Assembly (NCBI GenBank): GCA_964035545.1
Contig: OZ037769.1
Location: 11,167,133-11,231,132, forward strand
Direction: 5' to 3'
From: Bugula neritina
Lineage: Eukaryota > Bryozoa > Gymnolaemata > Cheilostomatida > Bugulidae
Length of the DNA: 64,000 nt
Under the pieces are notes generated by a model. It did not search any database. It worked only from the letters and a program-made list of their open reading frames with translations, and had not been told where the DNA came from. Positions 10,201-21,594 of this stretch are shown piece by piece; position 1 is the first letter of the stretch; every line of letters starts with the position of its first letter. The translations under genes and the position numbers were made by a program.

Positions 10201-13200
10201 GCTACCCACAAAGCTACAACGCACATGAAATATGTCTGTAGCATTCTGCTGAAATGGCACCTTGTGGTTCTCACACTTCTCCAGTAGGAGCTCAGGTGAC
10301 CGACCTCTGTTACCAAACAGTACCACGTGCACCGGCACCTTAATACTGGCTCCTATAGCACTGCCCGTCTTCACCACAATCTTATAGAGAGCTGACTCAG
10401 TCTCTCCGTCATACAGTACATTCTCAGACTACAAGTAAAATATGACGTTCAGTAAAATATTATGCTGCTGGCATACACTGAAACTATACGAAGAGCTTCC
10501 TGACTAACTGTCTAAACTCCATAAATAAAGGAAGTAGTTTGCCAGAGAATAGAGTTGTCTTCTAATATTGAGAATCTTAGTGTTCAATTACACAAAACTT
10601 AGCAGCTTTAGTTTAAGCAACAGAACTAGTAAGTTACTAAATTATTTTCTTGTTTAAATTGATTTGAAAAGCAAGATATTGTTTACGTAACTTCAACGTA
10701 ATTCATTTATTATATATATTCACAAAATATTTTAAACTGAGAAGTAAAGTAACTTGGCCAAAACCTTCAAGAATCGATATAATACGAAACCCAATCCAAA
10801 GCCCAAGCTTTCGAATTCCAACCCGAAGTTTCACAATACACTTGGAACCTCTTTTTACACTAGATGAACAATTCCTTTACCGGTTATAAAAATTTTCTCA
10901 AAAGTATTACAAGTTTACCTGATCATACTGAACAAACAACTCCCAGCCCGTCTGACAACCTCTATCCTCGTAGTAAGCATCTTCACTCCCCTCCGACCCA
11001 CTCTCATCTATATTCACTTCCTCAAAACTTCCCTCCGACAGAGTGACGTGAGACTCAGCATCTCCGTCCTGACCCGAGTGCTTACCAGCCCTCTTTGCTG
11101 ACTTGGGGCGTAACCGTACGCCTTCCCTTTTAGACACATCTTCTGACCTATAACATAACAACACTAAATCAACAAACGCACAGTTAGAAAATACTAATCC
11201 ATATTATGCTGATTTGCAAATAAGTGCAAGGTTGGTGACATTTATATTACATGCTTTAGCTTGCATATAGTAGTTTAACATGCTTGTACAGGACAGGCAT
11301 ATAGTAGTTTAACATGCTTGTACAGGACAGGCGTATATTATGTGCTAATTTTGAAACCCAAAACAGCAGCTAAAGCATGGCACTTTTAGAACTAGTTATT
11401 GACCAACAGCAGTCAGCTTTTGTAACACTCACCTAGCTGTGTTGGGCTCAGAGATCTCTACAGATCTAACACTCACCTAGCTGTGTTAGGTTCAGAGATC
11501 TCTACAGATATAACACTCACCTAGCTGTGTTAGGTTCAGAGATCTCTACAGATCTAACACTCTGATTGTATGGCATTTTCTTTTCTTGAACATCTTGACG
11601 TCTCATTTGATTTCTAGAAACAGAAAGACTTTTATGACCAAATATATGACTGAATTTGATGAAGGGAATTCGGTAATTAAATATTTAGCTAATGCTGCGC
11701 TACCTTTCAGCTGCAGTTTCACCTTACCTGGCTGTACATTATCAGGTACAGTCATAATAATCATGATTTTAAGTAAAAAGGGTACAGGTAATAATGGCAC
11801 AAATGAAAAAATAGGTAAAAATGGCACACTGATTTTAAATTTGCCCAAAACCCAAACCCTAATATTAAAAAAGCACCATTTTTATCTACTTTTCAATTTT
11901 TCCCATTATCACCAGTGCCATTTTTACCTGTGTCATTTTTACTTGTGCCATTTTTACCTGTGCCAATTTCACCGGACACCGATAATCACAGGCAGCAGCA
12001 ACATTGATAGAAACAATTTCTGAGAAATTAATATCAAACAGAGAAATAGCTAGAGTTTGGGGGGTCTAAGTTCAAACACATTCAATATTTATATGCATAT
12101 ATATTTAATCCAACTACAAGAGCTGAACACCAAAGAAATATTGCCACGTGTGTGTATCCAGTATGCTGTGAAATAAAAAATATTCAAGGTCTATGCAAGA
12201 ATTGGCATAAACAGTACTGGGGGAGATAATTAAGTATAAATAGTAGCAGTGAAAGTCACACACAAATTCAGTATAGAATCTGAGAGTTAAGAAACATGGA
12301 AAGCAGGTCTAACCTAGGAGCAGGAAAGTATAAAACAGTACAGTTGCTCATCATTAGTTTATAAAGACACCAACTAAGACTGAAACAAAGTAGAGTACAT
12401 ATGTACAAATATATCTGTTCATACAATGGGTTGCGACAGTATAGAAAGAACTACTCTAAAATCTGCAGTAGAGTAAGGGGTGGTAAACAGGGACTCAAAC
12501 ATATTTGAACTGAGTTAACAGCCACAGCTAATACTGGGCATCTTTACCTAGCATGTTCTTCGTTGGTCTTCTCTACACCAACCAGCCTAACGGTAAGGCA
12601 AATGCATTGTAACCAATACATCTTAATGAAAACACCGATATGAATTGAAAGAAATTTACTGTAATAAAGTTTGAAACGATACGACACCAAATAGACTAGT
12701 AGTACTTTTTTATTATACCACTGGCTAAATCCTGTAGAGGAATACTGAGTAGCTAGCATGTTAAAAGCTATTCCACACTCTCAGTTATGTACATGTATAT
12801 ATTATACTTCTTTTTTTACTTTTATTTCTTTCTAATAAAAGTAAACTATATTAAAATTCTTTCATCCCTGTGGAAACACCTGAATTTGAGATCTGTTGTA
12901 GTACAGGAGCAATTATGACTGAATGCTTCCTCTAACATCACCACTAGCATTCACTGGGATTCAAACCACTGACCTCATGTTTACTAAACCAGCGCTCTAA
13001 CCCCTAGACCACGGCTGCTCCTTAGCGTTTAAACTCCTATAGCTATCTTAATATACGCTACACCACGCAGCCATTAACACCTACTTCAACCAATCAGGAA
13101 CTTTGCCTTCTTCAGCCTCTGGCCCTTGCCCGGTGAGTTGAGCGCTGTGACGCCTCTCCAAATACTCTTCCTCATTTTTCACTCTATGGGGCACAGGCTT

Positions 13201-16200
13201 CCTCCGACCATCAATATCATAGTATATCTTGCCTTTCTTCAAATTCTCAGACGTTTTCTTTTCTTCATGATCCTGGAATAAGACAACAAAACAAAACTGC
13301 TTTAGTTTAGGCATACATTAATAGTGTATTTCAATCAATTGACAAAATATTAGCTTTGGAGTTGTATTCACATACATCACTACGTCTGGCTACACATGTT
13401 TATATGATTTCAGTCATCTACCACCATAACAGTAAAAGAAACAACCATTGGTCTATAATTTATATATAAGTATAATATTTAATATTAAATTAATAATATC
13501 AGCAAGTTGGTATTAGCACACTAACACGGACAACTTGATCCTTTGCATCATGGTAGCTCAGTTTATATGAGTTGTCCTCTCTCTGTAAGGTGTTGCGGCC
13601 TGACTGAGGTCTGTGTGTTAATCGATACTGACTAGAGCGCGTGGACACACTCACCTTTAAATGGAGAATAAAAACATGTTTCACATTGTTATAATCACTC
13701 AAAGTATAGTTCATAAAATGCATCTGTCTAAGGAAACACTGCAGTTTGACGTTTCTACTTCAACACAGTAACTACTTGGAAATACTTCTAATAGGGTTGT
13801 TCAAATTGGAAGTCTTGAATAATAATGCAGATTGCAGAAGTGTTGGCTAAATGAGTAAAAATATAGCCACACGTAGAGAATCTTCTGCTAAATCATTGTA
13901 TGTACTTGCTAATAGTTCATAGGAGATCCAGCTCACTGTACTTACTTTAAATTCATATGATAAAAAGTTAGAAATATAGTTTACATAATTATGTGCATCT
14001 AATCATCTTATGATGCTAATTTACCAAAACGTTCTAATAACTTTAACAGACTAATGACAGTGTCTATCTTACTGCAGCATATAAAAACATGCAGTTAGCA
14101 GAAAGTTCACCCAATACTCAAACTAGTTCAATTTACTACCAAACTGCATTTCATATATTAACCTAACTAGCTAGTGTAGCTGTCTACTTCAATGTAGGCA
14201 TATTATTTTAAAGAAATAGGCTCAAGCACTGGCTAACACTATGTAAACAATATTTACAACTAATTCACTATGTTAGCTACCATTGAATGTTATGTAAAGT
14301 TGCCCTTTATGGCAGAGTCTGATTAACAAAGGCATACAACTAATTGACTATTGACCTTTTTCCAGCTGATCAACTTTGTATTCAGTGCTGATTTATTGGT
14401 AATATAGTTTCTAGGCCATTATGTCATTTAACTAGAAACTACACAGTGCATTGACAAAAATACAATAGAAAAAAGTGTGTTTACAGAGCAAAGTAACAGA
14501 GTAAACGTCTGTCCACGCTGGGGTGTTTCTGTAAAAAAACAAGGCTATTGAAACCAGCCGTAACAAAATCGGAGACGTGATGAAAATGACACTGAGACAA
14601 TACTAATTTTAGCACAAACCTCTTCGCATGGGCAAAGATTTTCATGTTCAATAAGAATAAAAAGATACTTTGCCCGAGCTTGTGAAATTATGAATTGATA
14701 CTTAATTTCTAAACTATTCAGTCAACCAAAGTAGGCAGGAGTCTTAAAACTGTTTGTTTATATACAAAGGCACCCAAATCTGGACAGCCTGGACATGCAA
14801 CATTCCCAGACCTTACAAGTTCTTCTTTACTCAGCATATATCATAAACTTACAGTGAGAGAGTCTTTTCTATTTGGTGAAGCTGATCTGTTTCTAGCCTC
14901 ATTTCTACGAGAGCTTCTTCTGCTAGATGCGGTGGAGGACTGTGGCCTAGATGACCGACCCTCCTTGAACTCCTAGAAATTCAGATTACAGCAGAAAGAA
15001 TGAGATGAGAATGGCTAGCAACAGCACACAAAGTGTAACCATATATTGATTGTGATACAGAAGGAAACAGCTTAGAAAAAGTATCACCAAAGTTCATAGC
15101 ATGACGTATGCAAATAGATTTGTTATAATCTAGCTTATAGGTAACTGAAAATGAACATATGAAAGGATATGGCTGAAATTTATAAGGAAACTGCCTTAAA
15201 CTCAACATACTGTTTCATTACACATCAAATTGAGATGTAAATCATTCTAAGTCAGTTTCAGTTACTTTGTAGCAGACGTTTATTTAGTAGACAACTCTTA
15301 CTTCACACTGAAACTGTAGACTAAACAGTAGAGTTATGAAAGTATTACTCACATAGGAAGCTAAAATTCTGCTAGCACCATTAACAAGCCTTTTACACTC
15401 TTTGTTATCTATCCAACCAGAAGGGCAAGACCTCCGCATCCTTGGTTTGGCATGAGACGGCTCTGAGAAAGCCCTGCAATAGATGGTAAACAGGTGTTTT
15501 ATTATTTCAATACGAATCTCACAGTGATGGAGGAAAAATAAATTAGGATGAAATAAAAGTTTACTTTTCCATGGTTGGCTCGGGATTTCCATAGCCCTTG
15601 CGTTTGACCTGTCTAGGTTTGGTGGACCATTCACCGAGCGTCCCGGTGATGTACTTGTCGGAGTTCTTAGAATACTTTGTGCTGCCACCCTGAGCTCCGA
15701 CACCCATCCAGGGAGGCTGCAATCAGTCCAACAAATGAAATTAACCAAACAACTAACGGCTAACACCCTATCACTTCCATTAAAGCTGTAAGTTTTTAAT
15801 TGTTATTGTTGTAATGTGAAGCACATTTACAAGATTTACACAAAGACCATCCTATGATATGGAGGCATTGTTTGAACATGGACAGAGATCTTGTTCCAGT
15901 AAATGCAGTGACTCCTTTGTCACATAAATAAACAGTCCTTGATTATCTCTACTTAATTACAGCACAAAATCTATAAATAGCTGAGTCAGCTATTCGAGGC
16001 AATGCAAGCACGTAGCAGCCACGAGGCTGAGTAAATAGCTGCAGTGTTGTTAGGGTACACGTTACAAGCTGACACAAACTTCACAACTTTTATGAATAAA
16101 CAAGACAGTTGAGAATTGCGACAAGCAGTAGCTAATATGAGTGGTTTGGCAGTAAGCACAGTTGGTTACTCAGCTAGTGTCAAGGACACTTTACCTTGTC

Positions 16201-19200
16201 CAGATACACCCTGTCTATGAAATCTAGAAGTGGCACTGGCTGCAGGGAATATTAATAAAAGTGAAAGTCATAATAATGAAAACAACAGAACAGCACATCT
16301 ATCAAAAGCAGCATACCAAATAAAGTAGAGCGAAAATACTGCTAGCACACCTAGTGTAACATAATGATTACTAATTTCTAAATGAAATTCATTTTTGCTG
16401 ACACTTAAAAAGAAAATTATCAAGACTGAAGTAGCACTTGTTATGCCAATTTCTATCCACATTTCTATCTCACAGTCATTGAAAATCTCAGTAGATCTAC
16501 TGTTGTGCAGACAGGAAAAGTGTATTTACACATATTTTAAGAAAATGGCCATACAGACAGAATAGAGAAAGACATCTCACCACATAGGTCACTCTGTCCA
16601 TAGTCTTTTTCATCAGCTTCTGCATTCGTTTAGCTTCAGAAGTTGAAGCTTCTTCCTAGAAGATATTTAGACACAGCTACATTATAAGCACACACTATAT
16701 AATATATACAATATATACAAATGATAGCTAAAAATAGTTCTATGATATCAGCATTCTTGCCTTCATAAAATTACTTTAAAAAATCTATTAAATATCTATA
16801 AAATCAACAAAAAAATTTGAGTAAACGCTCACAGCCGATCAACTTCGTAACAAATCTGTTAGAATTCTAAGAACTGTCCAATACGCATTGACAGAGTTAA
16901 ACTCACAGTGTCCATATGCGTGATCTTCTGTTTGACAGTCGGGTGGCTGTAGAAGTGTTTCACTGATCTGTCATGTAGACCTTCGTACAGCAACATGGGT
17001 CTCTGCAACACACAAACTAAATCAGTCACAAGTAAAACACTTTGTTTTGGGAGGAGCGAAACCAATTCACCAATAAGTCAGTCACTTTTACACTCTTCAC
17101 ACAGTTGAGCCTGTTTCAGTTGCCATATTTGTATTTCTTTAGTTGCCATATTTTTATTTCTTTAGCTGCCATTTTTGTATTTCTTTAGCTGCCATATTTG
17201 TATTGATGAAGCGAAGATTTCTATTAATTGGTTGTCAGGTTGAATTTAATTGAATATAACTACTCATTAAAAAGACTAATCACTGCAATTCAGTAGCTTC
17301 AACTAGTGAATTTATTCAACTACAGCCGCCATCATATTGATTGAAAGTGGAGTCAATGCTCAGTGAATAAGCAAATTAATACACTTAACACACAGTATAT
17401 AACAACTTACACTCTTCAAGCATGGATAATCAGGTCGTGGACATTCAGGCCCACTGAGATCAAACCCATCCTCTTGTCGTCTGATCTCGAAATAGTATTT
17501 CCTGTAACATTATTACCCAAGACTTAAATACTGCCATTCAGTATATTTGGAGGGTTGGGGTCAATTACATATGAATGTAATTAATTACCATTACAATTAC
17601 ATGGCAATGTAATTAATTGCAATTACAATTACTTTTGCTCTCACAACATAGAAATAGAAGTTATATAATCGCACTTCTGGGGTCCAACTATCTGGGGTAA
17701 TTTTGACAGCCAGCGGAGAACCTCCTTTGTTCCCAACAGCGATTAATAGGGTAACATAAAACCACATCTAATTAATCTGAACTTTTTATTAACCATTAGG
17801 CATGGTAGGAAAAGTATGAATTTCAATTTAAAAATGTAAAGTAATTGTTATGTAATTATAAAGTAATTGTAAAAATCAATTACATTGGCTATGTAATTAA
17901 TTACAATTACAATCACATTTTTATACATCAATTACAAAAAGTACATTCAATTACTTGAAAAAATGTAATTAATTACAACCAATTACAATTGCAAATTACA
18001 TTACCACAACCCTGATATTGGAGGTGGTTACATTTATTTAATATGTTACTCAACAAACAGGTGGAGATAAATTATTAGAAAATCAACATTTTCTAATGTG
18101 GAGTGTTCAGCTTAGCAAATGCTACGTTGAATGACATCACAAAAAACTATTTGCTTTATAGATAAATCTCCAACTTTGCTAAGCAACACAAAGTAAACAA
18201 TGCGGGTCCAGTTGATTTTATTTAGTAGAGAAGGTATTGGTAAGAAAATACATAGCATTGTCATATGTAGTTATTGAATAACATACTATCTAGTCCCTTG
18301 ACAAAACAATATTGGAATTATGAAAAAGTTTTTATCCGAACGAAATCCAACTCATAATTAATGTGAGATTTCTTCCGCTGTTGAAATTCACCAGCTCAAT
18401 GCAAAAAAGATGTGTAACACAGACTAAAATTCTTGGGCAAGTTGCAGGTGGAATAGATTTTGTGGTCAAACAAAAATTGATAGAATCAAAGACACTCTAA
18501 GGAAGAATGTCATGAAATAATAAAAGTATTATCAAATTGAAAAATAGTAGAAAAGTTTAAATATGCCTGTTTGTTTGTGATAAAACATCTTATCTTGGAT
18601 TAAATTTATAAAATAAATAGAAAAAATTTGTTATTAACATATTACCAGATTTAACAGCAGACTATCATTGAAATTACATCAATAAGCAAGAAGTGGCAAA
18701 TATTAGATTAAAAATTTAATAATCTAAAACTAATAAATGTGACAGGCAAAACTGCTAAAAAGAAAATTATAAATTATTGATTTTATTCCAGATCCCTTTT
18801 CTTATTTGAAAAGTATATAAGATTCATATCAAGCCACATGAAATACCACATTTATTACAGTAGTTCACTGCGTATCACCAGGAGAAGTCAGAAAGTATGA
18901 CATAATCAAAAATGTGAGACTGCGTTTATAAACATTTTAACTGTTTGTCAGAGTTGAGTTACAATTTGTATATCAATTAATAACCTGGTCAGAAATATTA
19001 AAAGCAAATAACAAATCGAAAAATATCTAAAAATTGAAACTAAAAGCCTGTTGAGGTGTCCTGACAAAATATTGAAAATTTTGGCAAAGAGACTCAAATA
19101 ATTTGCTCTGGATGTGAGCTTAATAAATTCTTTACTGAGAACTTAGAACATCTCGATATACAATAGAGTTTAGTAATGTCTTGCTAGAAGTTATTTAATT

Positions 19201-19421
19201 ACTCAAATTAATACAAATCAAATATTAATTACTAATAACAGAAGAATATTTTCACTTGGCTTTACTTAAAATTGCTTATGAAACCAACCAGAAAACATAT
19301 ATCATTACATAATGCAACTATTTTAAAACTGAAATGAAAAGTCTACTTACAACTGCTTAGAAACTGTTTTCACAAGATCCCGGTGGGAAGGGGGTTTCTT
19401 TGGAGAGCCTTTTTTCACCAT
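4203..19421 (-). CDS. PLAT/LH2-domain and ankyrin-repeat protein (22 coding exons, predicted 1065 aa)
   Basis: Exons, 5' to 3' on the minus strand: 19421-19351, 17501-17411, 17002-16907, 16655-16581, 16239-16195, 15716-15565, 15473-15353, 14972-14853, 13654-13526, 13272-13085, 12586-12548, 11613-11521, 11147-10919, 10428-10167, 9686-9534, 9236-9135, 8974-8784, 8138-7935, 7530-7358, 6491-6246, 5620-5432, 4431-4203. All introns are GT-AG, phases agree throughout, and the exons sum to 3198 nt. Residues 1-480 are basic/Ser-rich with no recognised domain. PLAT/LH2 spans about 495-605 (VVKTGSAIGA, HVVLFGNRG, TDIFHV, AIGHDSE, WFLDSVSVYD). An acidic, Ser-rich linker follows to about 790. Three to four ankyrin repeats occupy about 815-975 (GNTALHLAS, KTPLHLAA, GRTPVDMAENNGHDD). 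The tail is charged and coiled-coil-like. No signal peptide or membrane segment. PLAT domains bind lipid or protein, so a cytoplasmic scaffold is plausible (inference); I cannot name an orthologue. Weakest junctions: the donors of exons 9, 10 and 21. Confidence 0.82.
5432..7530 (-). other. Ankyrin-repeat exons (exons 19-21)
   Basis: Exon 19 (7530-7358) ends with the start of a first repeat (TIHQAAKSGNITRVKELL). Exon 20 (6491-6246) has two full repeats and the start of another (GNTALHLASNHGNKDVVQFL, YEPCHRAAMHGHVNCLMVLV, KTPLHLAA). Exon 21 (5620-5432) has the last, degenerate repeat (RTPVDMAENNGHDDIANFL). The repeats are cut by phase-2 introns. Confidence 0.85.
6833..6985 (+). mobile_element. 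tRNA-derived SINE, 5'-truncated
   Basis: Starts inside the tRNA head at a box B (GGGTTCGAACCC), followed by a body (GTGATGTTAGGAAGAGCATC, then TTGCTCCTGTGC). The same body recurs inverted at 12900-13021 and 21162-21252. It lies in an intron of the PLAT-ankyrin gene, antisense to it. The right boundary is uncertain. Confidence 0.65.
9534..10428 (-). other. PLAT/LH2 domain exons (exons 14 and 15)
   Basis: Exon 14 (10428-10167) carries the N-terminal strands of the beta-sandwich: VVKTGSAIGA, VHVVLFGNRG, TDIFHVRC and LKKVAIGHDSE. Exon 15 (9686-9534) completes it with ESWFLDSVSVYD and YEFLCKKWL. The intron splits the domain just before the conserved W of the 'W-F-L-D-x-V' strand. Order and spacing follow the usual PLAT pattern of lipoxygenase-homology proteins. 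Confidence 0.85.
10042..10170. repeat. 21-bp tandem repeat carrying the exon 14 donor
   Basis: On the minus strand the unit reads GTAAGTATATTATATGATAGA. The donor hexamer GTAAGT occurs in register at 10166-10161, 10145-10140, 10124-10119 and 10103-10098, with further degenerate copies down to about 10042. The first copy is the exon 14 donor itself. Confidence 0.9.
11264..11332. repeat. Two-copy tandem duplication, unit about 35-38 bp
   Basis: The block CATATAGTAGTTTAACATGC followed by TTGTACAGGACAGG occurs twice in direct succession in an intron of the PLAT-ankyrin gene. Confidence 0.8.
11423..11561. repeat. 44-bp tandem repeat (3.2 copies) spanning the exon 12 3' end and its donor
   Basis: Copies at 11423-11466, 11467-11510 and 11511-11554, plus a partial copy. 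On the minus strand each holds the last coding bases of exon 12 (ending AACACAGCTAG) followed by the donor GTGAGTG. Only the donor in the 5'-most copy (AG|GTGAGT at 11521/11520) keeps the frame. Confidence 0.92.
11735..11985. mobile_element. Inverted-repeat (MITE-like) element with CCATTTTTACCTGTG sub-repeats
   Basis: The left half contains AGGTAAAAATGGCAC and GGTAATAATGGCAC. The right half contains the complements (GTGCCATTTTTACCT, CCCATTATCACCAGTGCC), the first as about three tandem 18-bp units. The right end reads CAATTTCACCGGACACCG. Such foldback structure suggests a MITE; the left terminus is not clear. Confidence 0.5.
12900..13021 (-). mobile_element. tRNA-derived SINE (most complete copy in the window)
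   Basis: On the minus strand it starts with a tRNA-like head (box A GTGGTCTAGGGGTTAGAGCG, box B GTGGTTTGAATCC). The family body follows (GTGATGTTAGAGGAAGCATT, then ATTGCTCCTGTAC). It lies in the intron between exons 10 and 11 of the PLAT-ankyrin gene, in sense orientation. Confidence 0.75.
17119..17203. repeat. 24-bp tandem repeat, about 3.6 copies
   Basis: The unit resembles GTTGCCATATTTGTATTTCT + TTAG. Intronic. Confidence 0.85.
17550..18014 (-). mobile_element. hAT-type MITE of the AATTAC family, copy A
   Basis: About 465 bp with ends AGGGTTGGGGTCAATTAC and CCACAACCCTG. Both flanks are packed with AATTACAATTAC blocks. The unique centre (GGGGTCCAACT, GGTAGGAAAAGTATGAA) matches the inverse complement of the copy at 27034-27560. 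The flanks, ATATTTGG and ATATTGGA, look like a slightly decayed 8-bp target duplication. It lies in intron 1 of the PLAT-ankyrin gene. Confidence 0.8.
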
Positions 19422-21161
19422 ACTGCAGCCTAAGCAATGACATTAAAGCTACAAAATAGAACATACTTTAGTAGTTTGTCAGTTACAAGCTGATATTAAC
19501 TGCTACTAACTGCATTGCAGTTGAACAAATTCAAAGAGATACTGAAAAATATTTCCAACAACCTGCATAGTGCATATCATGTAATTGTAGTGCCTAAATC
19601 TGTTTTGTACAATAATATTGGCCATAGATGCTTTAGAGATGGTGAGCTTGTAAAACTAGTAGCCTATGGGACCAGTTATTGTAACATTAACATGGCAAAA
19701 ATGTCAACAGAGTGGCTTTTTGTACAAAAATTGTATACCATGGTGAATGGTGCAAGCAAAAATTTCACAATAAATTATAAATTTGGGCAATTAAAAGTTA
19801 ACCACTGCAGTAGCTCAAGTTTAAATAAGTAAAAGTTTAGAAAAAGAAATAAGGATAGTTTCAAACTTTTAAAATATTAATAACAACACTTATCTTAATT
19901 ACGTGAGCCAATTTAATATTTCCTTTACTAAGCGTTAAGCTTAGGTTTAGTAGATATAATGCAAATTTAATAAAAGAAATTCAGTTTTAATCTTGTTTCA
20001 CTACAGTTACAAACAACTTGCACTTTACCTAAGGTCTACTTCAAGGAAGCAGAGCTGGAAGTTTTCAAATATTCGTATCAGTTAGCGCTGCGATTTCATG
20101 TATAACTGATTTTTAAACTACAACTTAAACTTGAAATTATTGTCAATATAAAGAAGAAATTGAAAATAAATGCCCATTAGGCACTATGACTATCACTATG
20201 AGTATGGCTATCGCAGAGCTACGCTATTGTAAGTGCGTCACTGGAGATCGAGATGAGAAGTTTTGCACTACAGGTCGATCTGTTAAAACTTAAACTTACG
20301 TTGACTTAGTAACTACAAGAGAAAATTATATCCTTATATCGAGTGCCAATCACAGTCACACTGACAAAACGACGCCGTCTCCGAGTGACCGATGATCAAT
20401 CTGATTCTGAATAAGTCAAAGTAAAACTAAATGTCCCGTTTCTTCAACTCACCCTGTCAATCACTATGAGTATCAGTATGAGTATGAGGGTGTGGCTGTT
20501 ACTGTTAATCTGTGAGAACAGTACTCACTGTAGTGGGGTCTTTCGGTAAAAACGTCAACAACGTAAGCTAGTGGTTTTTTTAATTAAGAAATAATGTAAG
20601 CTGCTACTAGTGCTTATTCGAAGTTTGGGGGAAACGAGTGTTCACAATCATTATCATTATGATTATACCAATAATTCCTCTTTAAATCCGATCGACATGT
20701 GGTCTCACTGTGCTCGTCGTTTAGACAATGCGCAAATGAAAATAACAAAATACTTGTATGTTAAAACAATAATTTAAAAGTATTACAGTTTTACAAATTT
20801 AAATTTTCTGTATTTATTTTAATTTTATGATGTTTTGTTAACATTATTTGTTTGAAAAAGATTTTATAAAATAATATATTAAAAACTTTTTTAGCGTTAC
20901 AATATCTTATTGTTGCTAAGCTGCTGTAGTCCTCGAAGAATAGTTACAATAGTCAAGAAAAGACAACTAACATTTTTAGACTTGTTCAAAAAATCAGTTG
21001 ACAATTTTGGTAAAATTGAAAATTCGTGAAGCGGTTCAAAGTTAAATATACATGGACAAAAATGTTGTATTTATTTTATAATAACTACTACATGTAAATA
21101 AAGCACATGTGTGTATTTAAAGTCTACATGCTTGATTTTTAAGCAGACTAATGACTTGTTC

Positions 21162-21252
21162 CTTATTGTGGCAAAGGAACCATTATGAATGAATGCCCTT
21201 CCTAGCATCATCAATGGCCTTTTCAATCACTAGACCACAGCTACTCCCCATG
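21162..21252 (-). mobile_element. SINE fragment, same family as 12900-13021
   Basis: On the minus strand: GTAGCTGTGGTCTAGTGATT (partial box A), then most of the head is missing. The family body follows (GATGATGCTAGGAAGGGCAT). Confidence 0.6.
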
Positions 21253-21594
21253 CAAAATATCTAAGATATTTTAGCAAGCAAATACTGTTTAGTAGGCAGG
21301 TGAAAAAATGTTTCCATTGTTACATATTATAGAGTTATCGTTTTTAAGTTGATAATTTACATAGTAACATGTATAACTATTGCTACCCTTCTACAAGTTA
21401 CTCAGAGTTATTCTCTCTCTCTAGCTCTTGTCTTACTTTGAAGTCATTCCCAAAGAAAGGTAGAGTGCAGTGTATAATACAACAGGTGCAACATACTACA
21501 ATGAGATCCCCAAGCATGAATCATACATGCAAGAATCATATTTTTATATTTATAAGATGCATGTAATTAACAGAAGCTAAAGATTTTGCAGGTA

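Noticed and set aside
13081-13083. TAG as the end of a separate N-terminal gene
   Set aside because: The donor AA|GTAGGT two bases earlier restores phase with exons 11-13, which have proper splice signals, so one long gene explains more. Kept as a possible retained-intron isoform.
19515-19832. 105-codon reading frame upstream of the PLAT-ankyrin gene
   Set aside because: No family resemblance, no splice partners, composition like the surrounding AT-rich DNA.
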